This document shows positions 1 to 6,689 of a DNA stretch of 11,947 bases, piece by piece. The position numbers and the translations under genes were made by a program. This stretch comes from CAYLJV01 sp964510375 (GTDB lineage Archaea > Hadarchaeota > Hadarchaeia > Hadarchaeales > JAGGTB01): assembly GCA_964510375.1 (NCBI GenBank), contig CAZEBR010000040.1, positions 1 through 11,947 of the forward strand, in the 5' to 3' direction. The number at the start of each line of letters is the position of its first letter. The stretch's first letter is position 1. The notes beneath the pieces are model-generated. The model searched no databases, was not told where the DNA came from, and saw only the letters and a list, made by a program, of their open reading frames with translations.

Positions 1-1
1 A

Positions 2-595
2 TATCCCGAGATGGTTATATACAGCCTCGACTTTGAGCGATTTTACGACAATCTGAGTTCTGGAAACAACTCCGAAGTGATCTCCATTCTTTCGAACGGA
101 ATCGATGCCCTCGAGCGTGCCGGTGCCGATTTTGCCCTGATGGCCTCCAATACTCCGCATGCTTTTTTCGAGGAGGTCGAGGAAAAATCTCCAATTCCCC
201 TTGTGAGCATAGTAGAAGTTACAGCTGAGGAGGCGGAGAAGAGAGGCTTCGAAAAGGTGGGGTTGCTTGGAACGACCATCACCACGGAGGGAGGTTTCTA
301 TGAGAGGGGATTCGATGAAAGGGGCATCTCACTGGTGACCCCCGGGGAAAGGGAGAGGGAATTTGTAAACGATAAAATTTTTGGGGAACTCGTCGATGGG
401 GTGTTTTCTGAAGAGACCAAAGAGAAGTTTATTCAAATTATCGAAAGGATGAAGGAAGACGAGGGTATAGAGGCCGTTGTGCTCGGCTGTACGGAGCTCC
501 CTCTACTTATAGAACAGATTGACCTAAGCTTGCCCATTCTGAATACCACTGAGATTCACGCTCTCGCGGCCTTAAACCGTGCATTTGAGGGGTAG
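2..595 (+). CDS. Aspartate/glutamate racemase family protein, 5' end outside window
   Basis: The frame is open to the window edge, and the family's usual N-terminal glycine-rich strand (GLLGG-like, about 35-40 residues) is missing, so the start lies upstream; the ATG at 11 is unlikely to be the real start. Numbering from that Met, MASNTPH (42-50) corresponds to the first catalytic loop and VLGCTELP (157-164) to the second. Family members racemise Asp, Glu or related amino acids without cofactor, normally with a Cys in each loop. Here the first catalytic position is Ser46, while Cys160 is kept. Asymmetric members with Thr or Ser at the first site are known, so this may be a stereospecific racemase or related enzyme rather than a dead one. 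The substrate cannot be told. The gene ends 40 bases before the next gene on the same strand, which has its own promoter-like box. Confidence 0.85.
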   Translation, partial: YPEMVIYSLDFERFYDNLSSGNNSEVISILSNGIDALERAGADFALMASNTPHAFFEEVEEKSPIPLVSIVEVTAEEAEKRGFEKVGLLGTTITTEGGFYERGFDERGISLVTPGEREREFVNDKIFGELVDGVFSEETKEKFIQIIERMKEDEGIEAVVLGCTELPLLIEQIDLSLPILNTTEIHALAALNRAFEG

Positions 596-607
596 CGAAA
601 ATTTAAG
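596..607 (+). promoter_or_regulatory. Archaeal BRE/TATA-like promoter for the GNAT gene
   Basis: The string CGAAAATTTAAG begins just after the racemase stop codon. Its TATA-like part lies about 30 bases before the ATG at 636, and no Shine-Dalgarno site is seen before that ATG. This is the arrangement expected for a leaderless archaeal transcript. Seen directly: box and spacing. Inferred: promoter function. Confidence 0.55.
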
Positions 608-635
608 AAACAGTGTCATGAAATAATTTTGAATC

Positions 636-1073
636 ATGGATATTTCAATAAAATCTGTCGAAGACGAAGAGGAAATGAAGGGGGCCCTGCGGATCAGGAA
701 AAGTGTATTTATCGAGGAGCAGGGGATTCCCGAGGAACGCGAGATGGATGGATTGGACGAAGAAGCCACTCATTTTCTGGTCGAACACGACGGGGATTAC
801 ATCGGCACGGCTAGAATCAGAATAATGGACGAGAAGGGAAAGCTCGAGAGGATTTCGGTGCTTAAGCCCTATCGGGGAAGAGGTTATGGGAGGGAGCTGG
901 TCAAGTATCTCACGGAATACTGTAGAGATAGGGGTCTGAGCGAGGTCGTGCTCCACTCTCAGTTGCGTCAAAAGGATTTCTATGAAAAATGTGGGTTTGA
1001 ACCCCGCGGCGAAGTTTTCCTGGAAGCGGGAATCAAACATATCAAGATGGTATACAAATTTTCGGATGATTAG
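636..1073 (+). CDS. GNAT family N-acetyltransferase (ElaA/YjcF-like)
   Basis: This 145-residue protein has the layout of single-domain GCN5-related acetyltransferases, which move an acetyl group from acetyl-CoA to an amine. The N-terminal part has RKSVFIEEQ (21-29) followed by a D-G-L-D-E-E-A-T-H-F pattern (38-47), typical of the ElaA/YjcF branch. Strand 3 carries GTARIRI (57-63). The acetyl-CoA pyrophosphate loop is YRGRGYG (79-85), fitting R-x-x-G-x-G. A late F-Y-E-K-C-G-F motif (115-121) is the usual strand 5 region. Length is normal. The ATG at 636 is chosen because it begins directly at the first strand and suits leaderless initiation from the TATA-like box upstream. The natural substrate is unknown for this branch. 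Confidence 0.88.
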   Translation: MDISIKSVEDEEEMKGALRIRKSVFIEEQGIPEEREMDGLDEEATHFLVEHDGDYIGTARIRIMDEKGKLERISVLKPYRGRGYGRELVKYLTEYCRDRGLSEVVLHSQLRQKDFYEKCGFEPRGEVFLEAGIKHIKMVYKFSDD

Positions 1074-1082
1074 CGTACTCAT

Positions 1083-1096
1083 CGGAAAAATTAATT
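1083..1096 (+). promoter_or_regulatory. BRE/TATA-like promoter for the gene at 1124
   Basis: CGGAAAAATTAATT lies about 28-40 bases before the ATG at 1124 and just after the GNAT stop. No clear Shine-Dalgarno site precedes that ATG, which again suggests a short or absent leader. Confidence 0.4.
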
Positions 1097-1123
1097 GCTG
1101 CCCGGGCAAACTGGAATGGAAAG

Positions 1124-1495
1124 ATGAAGATCAAGAAGCTGGAAAGGAAAATTTCGGAACTTTTTCGGGACCCAGAATTTGAGACGAGAAAGGAGTTCAC
1201 AACCGGCGATAACTCCCGGGTGGATTTGGCGGTCCTCCGGAATGGGGACCCCCTTCTTGCCGTGGAGTTCGAGGAGTCGTACAAGTGGATGAGGAGCCGG
1301 GTACTGTACGATGCCGTGAAGGCCGACAGGGAGGGGTTTTCGGACCTTGCGGTGGTCTATCCGTTCAAGCAGAGGGGATTGAAAAACTGCTGGATTTTCG
1401 ATTTTATGGATAGCGACTTGGATGTTCGGACCAAAATAGTCCATCCGGATGATGTGCCCGACCTCCGTCAGATTTTCAACGTTCGAGTCGAGTAA
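1124..1495 (+). CDS. Small PD-(D/E)xK-like protein, function unknown
   Basis: This 123-residue protein starts with a charged helix, followed by the strand-turn-strand pattern S-R-V-D-L-A-V-L (31-38) and D-P-L-L-A-V-E-F-E (42-50). That layout, Asp34 followed after a short turn by Glu48-x-Glu50, resembles the catalytic hairpin of PD-(D/E)xK nucleases, except that the usual Lys is Glu50. A following helix (51-70) and strands L-A-V-V-Y-P (75-80) and W-I-F-D-F (90-94) also fit the fold. It may be a DNA-binding or inactive relative rather than an active nuclease. It has no signal peptide or membrane segment. Assignment rests on pattern reading alone. It sits between the GNAT gene and the dehydrogenase, with promoter-like boxes on both sides, so it is probably its own transcript. 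Confidence 0.6.
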   Translation: MKIKKLERKISELFRDPEFETRKEFTTGDNSRVDLAVLRNGDPLLAVEFEESYKWMRSRVLYDAVKADREGFSDLAVVYPFKQRGLKNCWIFDFMDSDLDVRTKIVHPDDVPDLRQIFNVRVE

Positions 1496-1542
1496 AAAAA
1501 TTTACGAGAAGAAAATTTTTCAAATAATATCAATATTTCGCC

Positions 1543-1556
1543 CGAAATTTTTATAG
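1543..1556 (+). promoter_or_regulatory. BRE/TATA-like promoter for the Gfo/Idh/MocA gene
   Basis: CGAAATTTTTATAG lies about 70-80 bases before the TTG start at 1623. With the usual 25-base offset the transcript would start near 1577, leaving a leader of about 45 bases that carries the Shine-Dalgarno site. A second TATA-like string, CTTTTAAGAT at 1581-1590, is less well placed for that leader. Confidence 0.5.
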
Positions 1557-1607
1557 AAATGCTTTAGTAGTCCGATAAAGCTTTTAAGATTATTTTTTTA
1601 TATTTTT

Positions 1608-1616
1608 AGGAGGTGA
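1608..1616 (+). promoter_or_regulatory. Strong Shine-Dalgarno site fixing a TTG start
   Basis: AGGAGGTGA is a near-perfect match to the archaeal anti-Shine-Dalgarno sequence. It ends 6 bases before the TTG at 1623, which decides the start of the dehydrogenase gene. Confidence 0.85.
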
Positions 1617-1622
1617 AAGCTT

Positions 1623-2873
1623 TTGGATAGACTCGGGGTCGGTTTTGTCGGGGCCGGATTCGTCACGCATACTTTTCATATCCAAGGATGGGCCGGCGTC
1701 CGACATGCCGACGTAAATGGAATCTGTGACCTTGACGAGGAGAAGGCCAAAAAATCGGCCGCGAAAGCCAGGGCTCTGAAGGTCGGAGATCCGGAAACTT
1801 ACACGGATGTGCAGGAGATGGTGAGGGACGACAGTATCGACGCGATCTGGATATCCGTTCCTAATTATGCCAGACTCCCGGTTCTGGAGGATATTGTGGA
1901 AGAAGTAAAGCAGGGGGGTAGCGATCTAGTCGGCTTGGCCTGTGAGAAGCCGCTGGCCAGGACGGTCGGCGAAGCTCAGGAGATGATGGATCTTGTCGAC
2001 GATGCCGATTTACTCCACGGGTATTTGGAGAATCAAAGATTTGCACCCTCGATCCTGAAGGGGAAGGAGATCCTCTGGGAGAGGGGGGCCGAGAACACCG
2101 GTAGGCCGTACTTTGCCCACTGTGCCGAAGAGCACTCGGGACCCCACGAACCCTGGTTCTGGAGCGGGGAGAAGCAGGGGGGCGGAACTCTGAACGATAT
2201 GGGCTGCCACAGCCTCGAGGCCTCCAGATTCTTGCTTACCGGTCCCGGGGAAGAAAAGAGCGATCTTGAACCCAAGACGGTTTCCGGGGAGATAGCGACT
2301 TTAAAATGGATGAGATCGGGCTACGTCGACCAGCTTGAAGAAATGGATTTCAAGAGTTCTCCGTCGGAGGACTTCGCGAGGGGTTCGGTAGTGTACGAGC
2401 TTCCTTCGGGTGACCTCGGTGTGGCCGATATCACGGTTTCTTGGAGCTTCTCGGGCCCGGGACTGAGGCTTTACTTTGAACTTCACGGTCCTGAGTACTC
2501 GATGGAGATCAACTCGCTGAACTCCGAGCTGAAACTGTTCTTTAGCCGGGAAGTTAAGGGCGAATCGGGCGAGGACCTAGTGGAAAAACAGGTGGCAGAG
2601 CAGGGGCAGATGCCGGCGGTGCCGGACGAAGCTGTGCTGTACGGTTACATGAATGAGGACAGGCACATGGTGGAGAGCTTTAGGAATAACAAAATGCCCG
2701 AAGAAAACTGGAATGACGGATTGTTCGTCGTTAAGCTCCTGATGGCTAATTATATGGCCGCAGAAAAGGGAAAAAGGCTTGAATTTCCTCCAAAAGGACT
2801 CGATGAGTACGTGCCGAAGGTCGCTCAGGGGACTTGGAATCCGCGGGAAGTAGCGGAAGGTTATGAGGAATAG
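1623..2873 (+). CDS. Gfo/Idh/MocA family oxidoreductase
   Basis: This 416-residue protein belongs to the NAD(P)-dependent sugar and inositol dehydrogenase-like superfamily. The N-terminal Rossmann loop is GFVGAGFVT (7-15), with an acidic D36 at the end of strand 2 that favours NAD. The CEKPLA motif (107-112) carries the active-site Lys109. GGGTLNDMGCH (186-196) supplies the Asp192 and His196 pair used in many family members for substrate and proton handling. The C-terminal half (about 200-390) is the expected beta-sheet substrate domain. Length is slightly above the usual 330-390 residues because of an inserted acidic segment around 205-255. The start is TTG, set by a strong Shine-Dalgarno site. 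Substrate cannot be told from sequence. It appears monocistronic and converges on the radical SAM operon. Confidence 0.92.
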   Translation: MDRLGVGFVGAGFVTHTFHIQGWAGVRHADVNGICDLDEEKAKKSAAKARALKVGDPETYTDVQEMVRDDSIDAIWISVPNYARLPVLEDIVEEVKQGGSDLVGLACEKPLARTVGEAQEMMDLVDDADLLHGYLENQRFAPSILKGKEILWERGAENTGRPYFAHCAEEHSGPHEPWFWSGEKQGGGTLNDMGCHSLEASRFLLTGPGEEKSDLEPKTVSGEIATLKWMRSGYVDQLEEMDFKSSPSEDFARGSVVYELPSGDLGVADITVSWSFSGPGLRLYFELHGPEYSMEINSLNSELKLFFSREVKGESGEDLVEKQVAEQGQMPAVPDEAVLYGYMNEDRHMVESFRNNKMPEENWNDGLFVVKLLMANYMAAEKGKRLEFPPKGLDEYVPKVAQGTWNPREVAEGYEE

Positions 2874-2994
2874 CTCGATTCTTTTGTAGTAATTTACTCG
2901 ATTTCTTCGTTTGCCAGTTATTTAATTCCAATATACCTAGTTTGAATAAGTAGTAAGAAAGTACCGAACGGTCGGAGTAGATTTATCCTCGAGT

Positions 2995-4461
2995 TTAACG
3001 TTGGTCGCCATCTCCTGGTAGGGCCTCTATTTCCTTCTGGGCTATTGCATCGATTTTGTTGAAATCGGGGGAATCTATAATCTCTTTTAGTTTGATAAGG
3101 GCCAACGCTCTGTTAATTTCGCATCTCGGCCCTTCTAACGGTTCATCGTCTTTTTTATAAAACCTCTTAGCTAGACAATCACCAGCGCAATTCCACTTTA
3201 AAAAACATTTCTGGCAACTCTCCATGTTTTCTACGATCGTATTTCTTAATTTTAGTAGTTGCTCTTTATCTACCTCGAATTTTTTCTTTTCCTTACTGTA
3301 TTCGCCGTAAAAGAACAATTTGGATCTGGGGTCCTCGTTTGAGGTTACTTCAATGCAAGAGGAGATAAAACCATCAGGGGTGACGTAGCAGTTGTCACCA
3401 GCTGCACCACAAAACCGTGTTGAAATTCTCTCCAAGTCTGCACCAGAATATCTTAAATTCAGGCGATGACTACTTGCCTTTTTCTTAGCTTTATCGTAAT
3501 TTTCAATAAAGGCCTCCTCTGAAGGGGCTTTCCATCCGGAATCGAGAGACCTGCCGCAACCGAATAAAGGCTCAAATTGGATATGTTCCACGCTCTGGAA
3601 ATTCTCATGAAAAAAATCGATTATTTCGGTCATTCTGTCTACGCTGTACTGGGTTATCGTGGATCTTATTCCGTATCTAATACCTAACTCGTCGAACCTT
3701 TCGATTGTCTTAAAGACATTTTTCGAGGACCCATCACCATTTGGCATTGGTCTTTGTTTATCTTGAACGTCTTTCGGACCGTCGACTGAAAATAGAACAT
3801 TATCTATATTTTGTGCCATGAAATCCGCTTTATCCTTCTCCATGACGCCGTTAGTGACTATACTGAATTTTGGCTCGAGTGATTTGGCATTGCCTTCTTT
3901 TTCTGCGTACTTAATGCATTTTCTCAGAAAGTTCAATCTCAATGTAGGTTCTCCGCCGCCGTGAAAGCCTAGATGAAAGCTTTTATTCTTTAATTTGAGG
4001 GCGGATGAAATCGACATATCGATGCTTGCTTTGGCCACTTCCCAATCCATATTCTTTATTTTCTCTCCCGCTCTGGCGTAGCAATATACACATCTCAAGT
4101 TACAGTTGGTGGTGGGTATGAGGGTCACTTGTGTAGGTAGGAATCTATCATCTTTTATTTCGGAAGGTAAATCGTTGCCGGGGTTGTTTACTATTCCCTC
4201 TTCTTCGAGTTGCTCAAATATCTCGTAGTTATTTTCTATCTCTTTCTCCGATAGTTCTCCCTCCTTCATTCTGGTTAGCAGTTCAACAGCTGGCTCATTT
4301 ACCAGAAAGACGGTTCTTTTCAGCGGAGCATAGATCATGAACTGATCTTCGCATGGTATTGAGAAAAGGTCGGTGGTTATTTTGAATTTTTTTACCATGT
4401 AATTCGTGCTCGGTTCTGGAACTGTTTTGATATTTTTAGGTTGGGTTATACTGCCTACCAA
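2995..4461 (-). CDS. Radical SAM/SPASM peptide-maturase-like enzyme
   Basis: This 488-residue enzyme has three parts. Residues about 41-95 form a small strand/helix domain resembling the PqqD-like peptide-recognition element found in many RiPP maturases. The radical SAM core follows, with C120-x3-C124-x2-C127 binding the reactive 4Fe-4S cluster and HGGGEP (168-172 region) contacting S-adenosylmethionine. The C-terminal SPASM domain has C358-x10-C369, C416-x2-C419-x5-C425-x3-C429 and C447, enough for auxiliary clusters. Enzymes of this layout make thioether, C-C or C-O crosslinks in ribosomal peptides or install cofactors in proteins. The start is TTG, preceded by AGGGGA about 5 bases away, and it overlaps the end of the preceding HKD gene by 7 bases. 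It is the last gene of the operon. Substrate is unknown; the Cys-rich amidase or the short upstream ORF are the candidates in sight. Confidence 0.9.
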   Translation of the reverse strand: MVGSITQPKNIKTVPEPSTNYMVKKFKITTDLFSIPCEDQFMIYAPLKRTVFLVNEPAVELLTRMKEGELSEKEIENNYEIFEQLEEEGIVNNPGNDLPSEIKDDRFLPTQVTLIPTTNCNLRCVYCYARAGEKIKNMDWEVAKASIDMSISSALKLKNKSFHLGFHGGGEPTLRLNFLRKCIKYAEKEGNAKSLEPKFSIVTNGVMEKDKADFMAQNIDNVLFSVDGPKDVQDKQRPMPNGDGSSKNVFKTIERFDELGIRYGIRSTITQYSVDRMTEIIDFFHENFQSVEHIQFEPLFGCGRSLDSGWKAPSEEAFIENYDKAKKKASSHRLNLRYSGADLERISTRFCGAAGDNCYVTPDGFISSCIEVTSNEDPRSKLFFYGEYSKEKKKFEVDKEQLLKLRNTIVENMESCQKCFLKWNCAGDCLAKRFYKKDDEPLEGPRCEINRALALIKLKEIIDSPDFNKIDAIAQKEIEALPGDGDQR

Positions 4462-5795
4462 TTTTCCCCTGATTCATACGAGTCCCACAGACTTTTGAAG
4501 TGAGTCGAGAACTTTTCCGACATCTCTTTTGACTGGATGTATACGCTCTTATCATCGTACCTGAAGAAAGAGCTAGCGGTCCAGTTATGGCTCCCTATTA
4601 TGGAATGCTCATTGTCTATAAGAACAAGTTTAGTGTGGGTTTTTGAATCACTCTTGTCGGGGATGACTGGAACATTATTTTTGGTCAGAAATTCAAAAGA
4701 GTTCTTATTGATTACGTTCGAGCTGTGATTGCACCCCTCCTCGCCCCTGTCCAGAATTACCTTTACGTCGACTCCTCTCTTTTTTGCGGAAACTATTTCG
4801 TCTAATAACGCTTTGGTAGAACTTTCGTCCCCTTCTTCGTGATGCATTAAAAACATTACAATGTGGATCCTCTTTTCAGCCTTCTTGAGAATTTTTTTCA
4901 AGAAGTCGAAGTATTCTGTGTCGTCTAAAACTGCGAACTTAATTCCATCGGAAGGTGAATTTTCTTCTATTTTCTTTACTTTTCTTCTCCTCTCGTTCCA
5001 TTCTCTTATCCTCTTTTTCTTAGTCGAACCGTATTTTCCGTGGGCTGGATAGGGATTATTTTTGATGTACTCAGTTATTTTCCGGATCTCATCGATTATT
5101 ATTTCTTTGTATTTTTTTTCATCGGTAAGCTCTTCTTTGAATTTTTTAAAATTAATAGCTCCGTCTATGGTTGTGAATACTCCACCAGTCCCCTTAACGA
5201 GTTTAAAGTAATTGGGGAGACTGGGTTCTTCTTTGAATTTTAAAAGTGATGGCGATATGAAAATTGTTCGTTTTTTGGGAGGGGTGGCCTTGACGGCATA
5301 CCAAAATCGTCTAATATTGTTGGGGCCTATACCATTGACTTCCAATAGATCACGTATGTCTTCAAAAGGCCCATTTTTCTCCCTGAATTCAACAATCCTC
5401 TCTGAATATGTTTTACCGATGCCATTGAGTGAAGTTAGGTCCTCTGCATCGGCAGAATTTAAATCTATTTTATCTACAAATTTACTCGATTCCAAAAATT
5501 GGAAGGGTGCTTCAAGGTCTTCTTTTTCCGTGTAGTACTTTTCGGTTCTTATGTCTATATCCACTGTTTGGGCGTAGTGATTCATGACTTTCTGTATTCC
5601 GTCTCTCAGCAGTTTCATGAGGAATCTATCCTTGACCTCTTCGTCCACTTTACCTTTCCCTATTATTTTACCGCCGTTATAGAGACAAATTTGTTCTAGG
5701 TGGGGGTAAATTTGGTTAAGCTCCGTATCGGACCAAGATATGGAATCTTCGCACTGAGTAATAAAGTCCTTCAGCTTACTTTTCTTTATAATCAA
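4455..5795 (-). CDS. ComEA-type HhH plus phospholipase D-like (HKD) protein
   Basis: This 446-residue protein has an unassigned N-terminal region (1-105). A double helix-hairpin-helix domain of ComEA type follows at about 109-168, with IDLNSADAEDL and two hairpins, LNGIGKTYSERI and VNGIGPNNI; this fold usually binds DNA backbone non-specifically. A basic linker (about 255-276) precedes a PLD-fold domain at 284-440 with one HKD motif: H387-x-K389-x4-D394 and then G401-S402-H-N404. One HKD per chain means the active site would form in a dimer, as in the Nuc nuclease, or with the neighbouring single-HKD protein. Together the domains suggest a DNA-acting nuclease, although PLD-fold enzymes also cleave phospholipids. 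No signal peptide is seen. The start is TTG with GGAGG 7 bases upstream, overlapping the previous gene's stop by 4 bases. Confidence 0.88.
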   Translation of the reverse strand: MIIKKSKLKDFITQCEDSISWSDTELNQIYPHLEQICLYNGGKIIGKGKVDEEVKDRFLMKLLRDGIQKVMNHYAQTVDIDIRTEKYYTEKEDLEAPFQFLESSKFVDKIDLNSADAEDLTSLNGIGKTYSERIVEFREKNGPFEDIRDLLEVNGIGPNNIRRFWYAVKATPPKKRTIFISPSLLKFKEEPSLPNYFKLVKGTGGVFTTIDGAINFKKFKEELTDEKKYKEIIIDEIRKITEYIKNNPYPAHGKYGSTKKKRIREWNERRRKVKKIEENSPSDGIKFAVLDDTEYFDFLKKILKKAEKRIHIVMFLMHHEEGDESSTKALLDEIVSAKKRGVDVKVILDRGEEGCNHSSNVINKNSFEFLTKNNVPVIPDKSDSKTHTKLVLIDNEHSIIGSHNWTASSFFRYDDKSVYIQSKEMSEKFSTHFKSLWDSYESGENW

Positions 5796-6325
5796 TCTTT
5801 GTCCTCCAACCCATGTTCCCAGACCTTTTCAAACTCTTTTTTAAGCTTCAGAGCGGCTTCTTCAGAATAAATGGCTATAGAATCTTCTTTATTCTCGCTC
5901 ATAGCGTTATCTGTCCAGTTTGCACTACCCAAAATTATCAGCTCTTCGTCAATTATCACATATTTACTATGCACGCTTGCATCGTACTCATAATTATATA
6001 ATTTGACAGGTAGTCCCTTTTTTTCGAGATATCTATACGAAGTCTCATTTGCGAATTCTATTATTCCTTCCTGAGAGTTTCCTATTATCAATCGTACGTC
6101 CAGTCCCCTCCAGTTAGCATAGACCAGTTCATTCAGTAAATCTTTAATTTTACCTGAATCGTCTGGGTTTAGTGCGCTCACAATAAACATAGTGCTCAGA
6201 ACACTTTTCTCCGATTCACTAATTTTTTCAGCGAGAAAATGGTAGTAGTCTTCATCCTTGAGATGGACTGCTTTTTCGGCGCAGAAAAGTGGAATGGGTT
6301 CCAATTTATCCAACCCCCTCTTCAT
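5792..6325 (-). CDS. Single-HKD phospholipase D-like protein
   Basis: This 177-residue protein consists almost entirely of one PLD-fold domain. The catalytic motif is H119-x-K121-x4-D126 followed by G133-S134-x-N136, all intact. Family members act as dimers, through a phospho-His intermediate, on DNA, RNA or phospholipids; its size is close to the minimal Nuc-type nucleases. No signal peptide or membrane helix is visible. The ATG at 6325 overlaps the preceding gene by 20 bases and has no Shine-Dalgarno site. A TTG at 6304 (residue 8) has AGGGGG about 9 bases upstream and would begin just after the previous stop, so it may be the real start. It is followed by the larger HhH-HKD gene with a 4-base overlap, and the two may form a mixed dimer. 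Confidence 0.88.
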   Translation of the reverse strand: MKRGLDKLEPIPLFCAEKAVHLKDEDYYHFLAEKISESEKSVLSTMFIVSALNPDDSGKIKDLLNELVYANWRGLDVRLIIGNSQEGIIEFANETSYRYLEKKGLPVKLYNYEYDASVHSKYVIIDEELIILGSANWTDNAMSENKEDSIAIYSEEAALKLKKEFEKVWEHGLEDKD

Positions 6326-6674
6326 TTAAGTGTACGTCTAATGCCGTCTCGGTTCTTTTTAGCTTCTCTTCGAAAAGCACTTTCATAATCTCTAGTTGCG
6401 ATATATTTCTCTCAGCCCTATGCAGTTCTTGGATTCCATGCGCTAGAGATTTATTTTGCCCCCCTGCCGTGAGTTGGGTTGCAAGTGTGTCCAGGGATTC
6501 CCCATGCTTCGTGATAATCTCCTGAATTTTTCTCTTTTTAAATTCGTTAGCCTCGACGGCTTTTTCCTTCAATAGACGGTTTGCGATAAGTAGTAGTTTT
6601 AAGATATCCAGCGATTCTTTTAGGTTATTGATTTCCTTGTATAGCTCCTCGGTACTGGATTTACTTTTCATCAT
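6306..6674 (-). CDS. Small helical/coiled-coil protein, function unknown
   Basis: This 122-residue protein is predicted by eye to be nearly all helix. Two long heptad-like stretches, about 7-60 and 76-112, are separated by a short Gly-rich turn (T-A-G-G-Q near 69-73), as in an antiparallel coiled-coil hairpin. It has no Cys, no signal peptide and no catalytic motif. The start is one of two adjacent ATG codons; GGAG lies 6 bases before the first. The gene begins 15 bases after the amidase stop and overlaps the next gene, so it is tightly co-translated. By position it could be an immunity, chaperone or adaptor protein for the amidase, but nothing in the sequence decides this. I do not recognise a family. 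Confidence 0.7.
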   Translation of the reverse strand: MMKSKSSTEELYKEINNLKESLDILKLLLIANRLLKEKAVEANEFKKRKIQEIITKHGESLDTLATQLTAGGQNKSLAHGIQELHRAERNISQLEIMKVLFEEKLKRTETALDVHLNEEGVG

Positions 6675-6689
6675 CCGATTCTCCGATTA

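Noticed and set aside
645..1109. Long minus-strand frame opposite the GNAT gene
   Set aside because: It is the antisense shadow of a well-supported acetyltransferase and shows no family motif.
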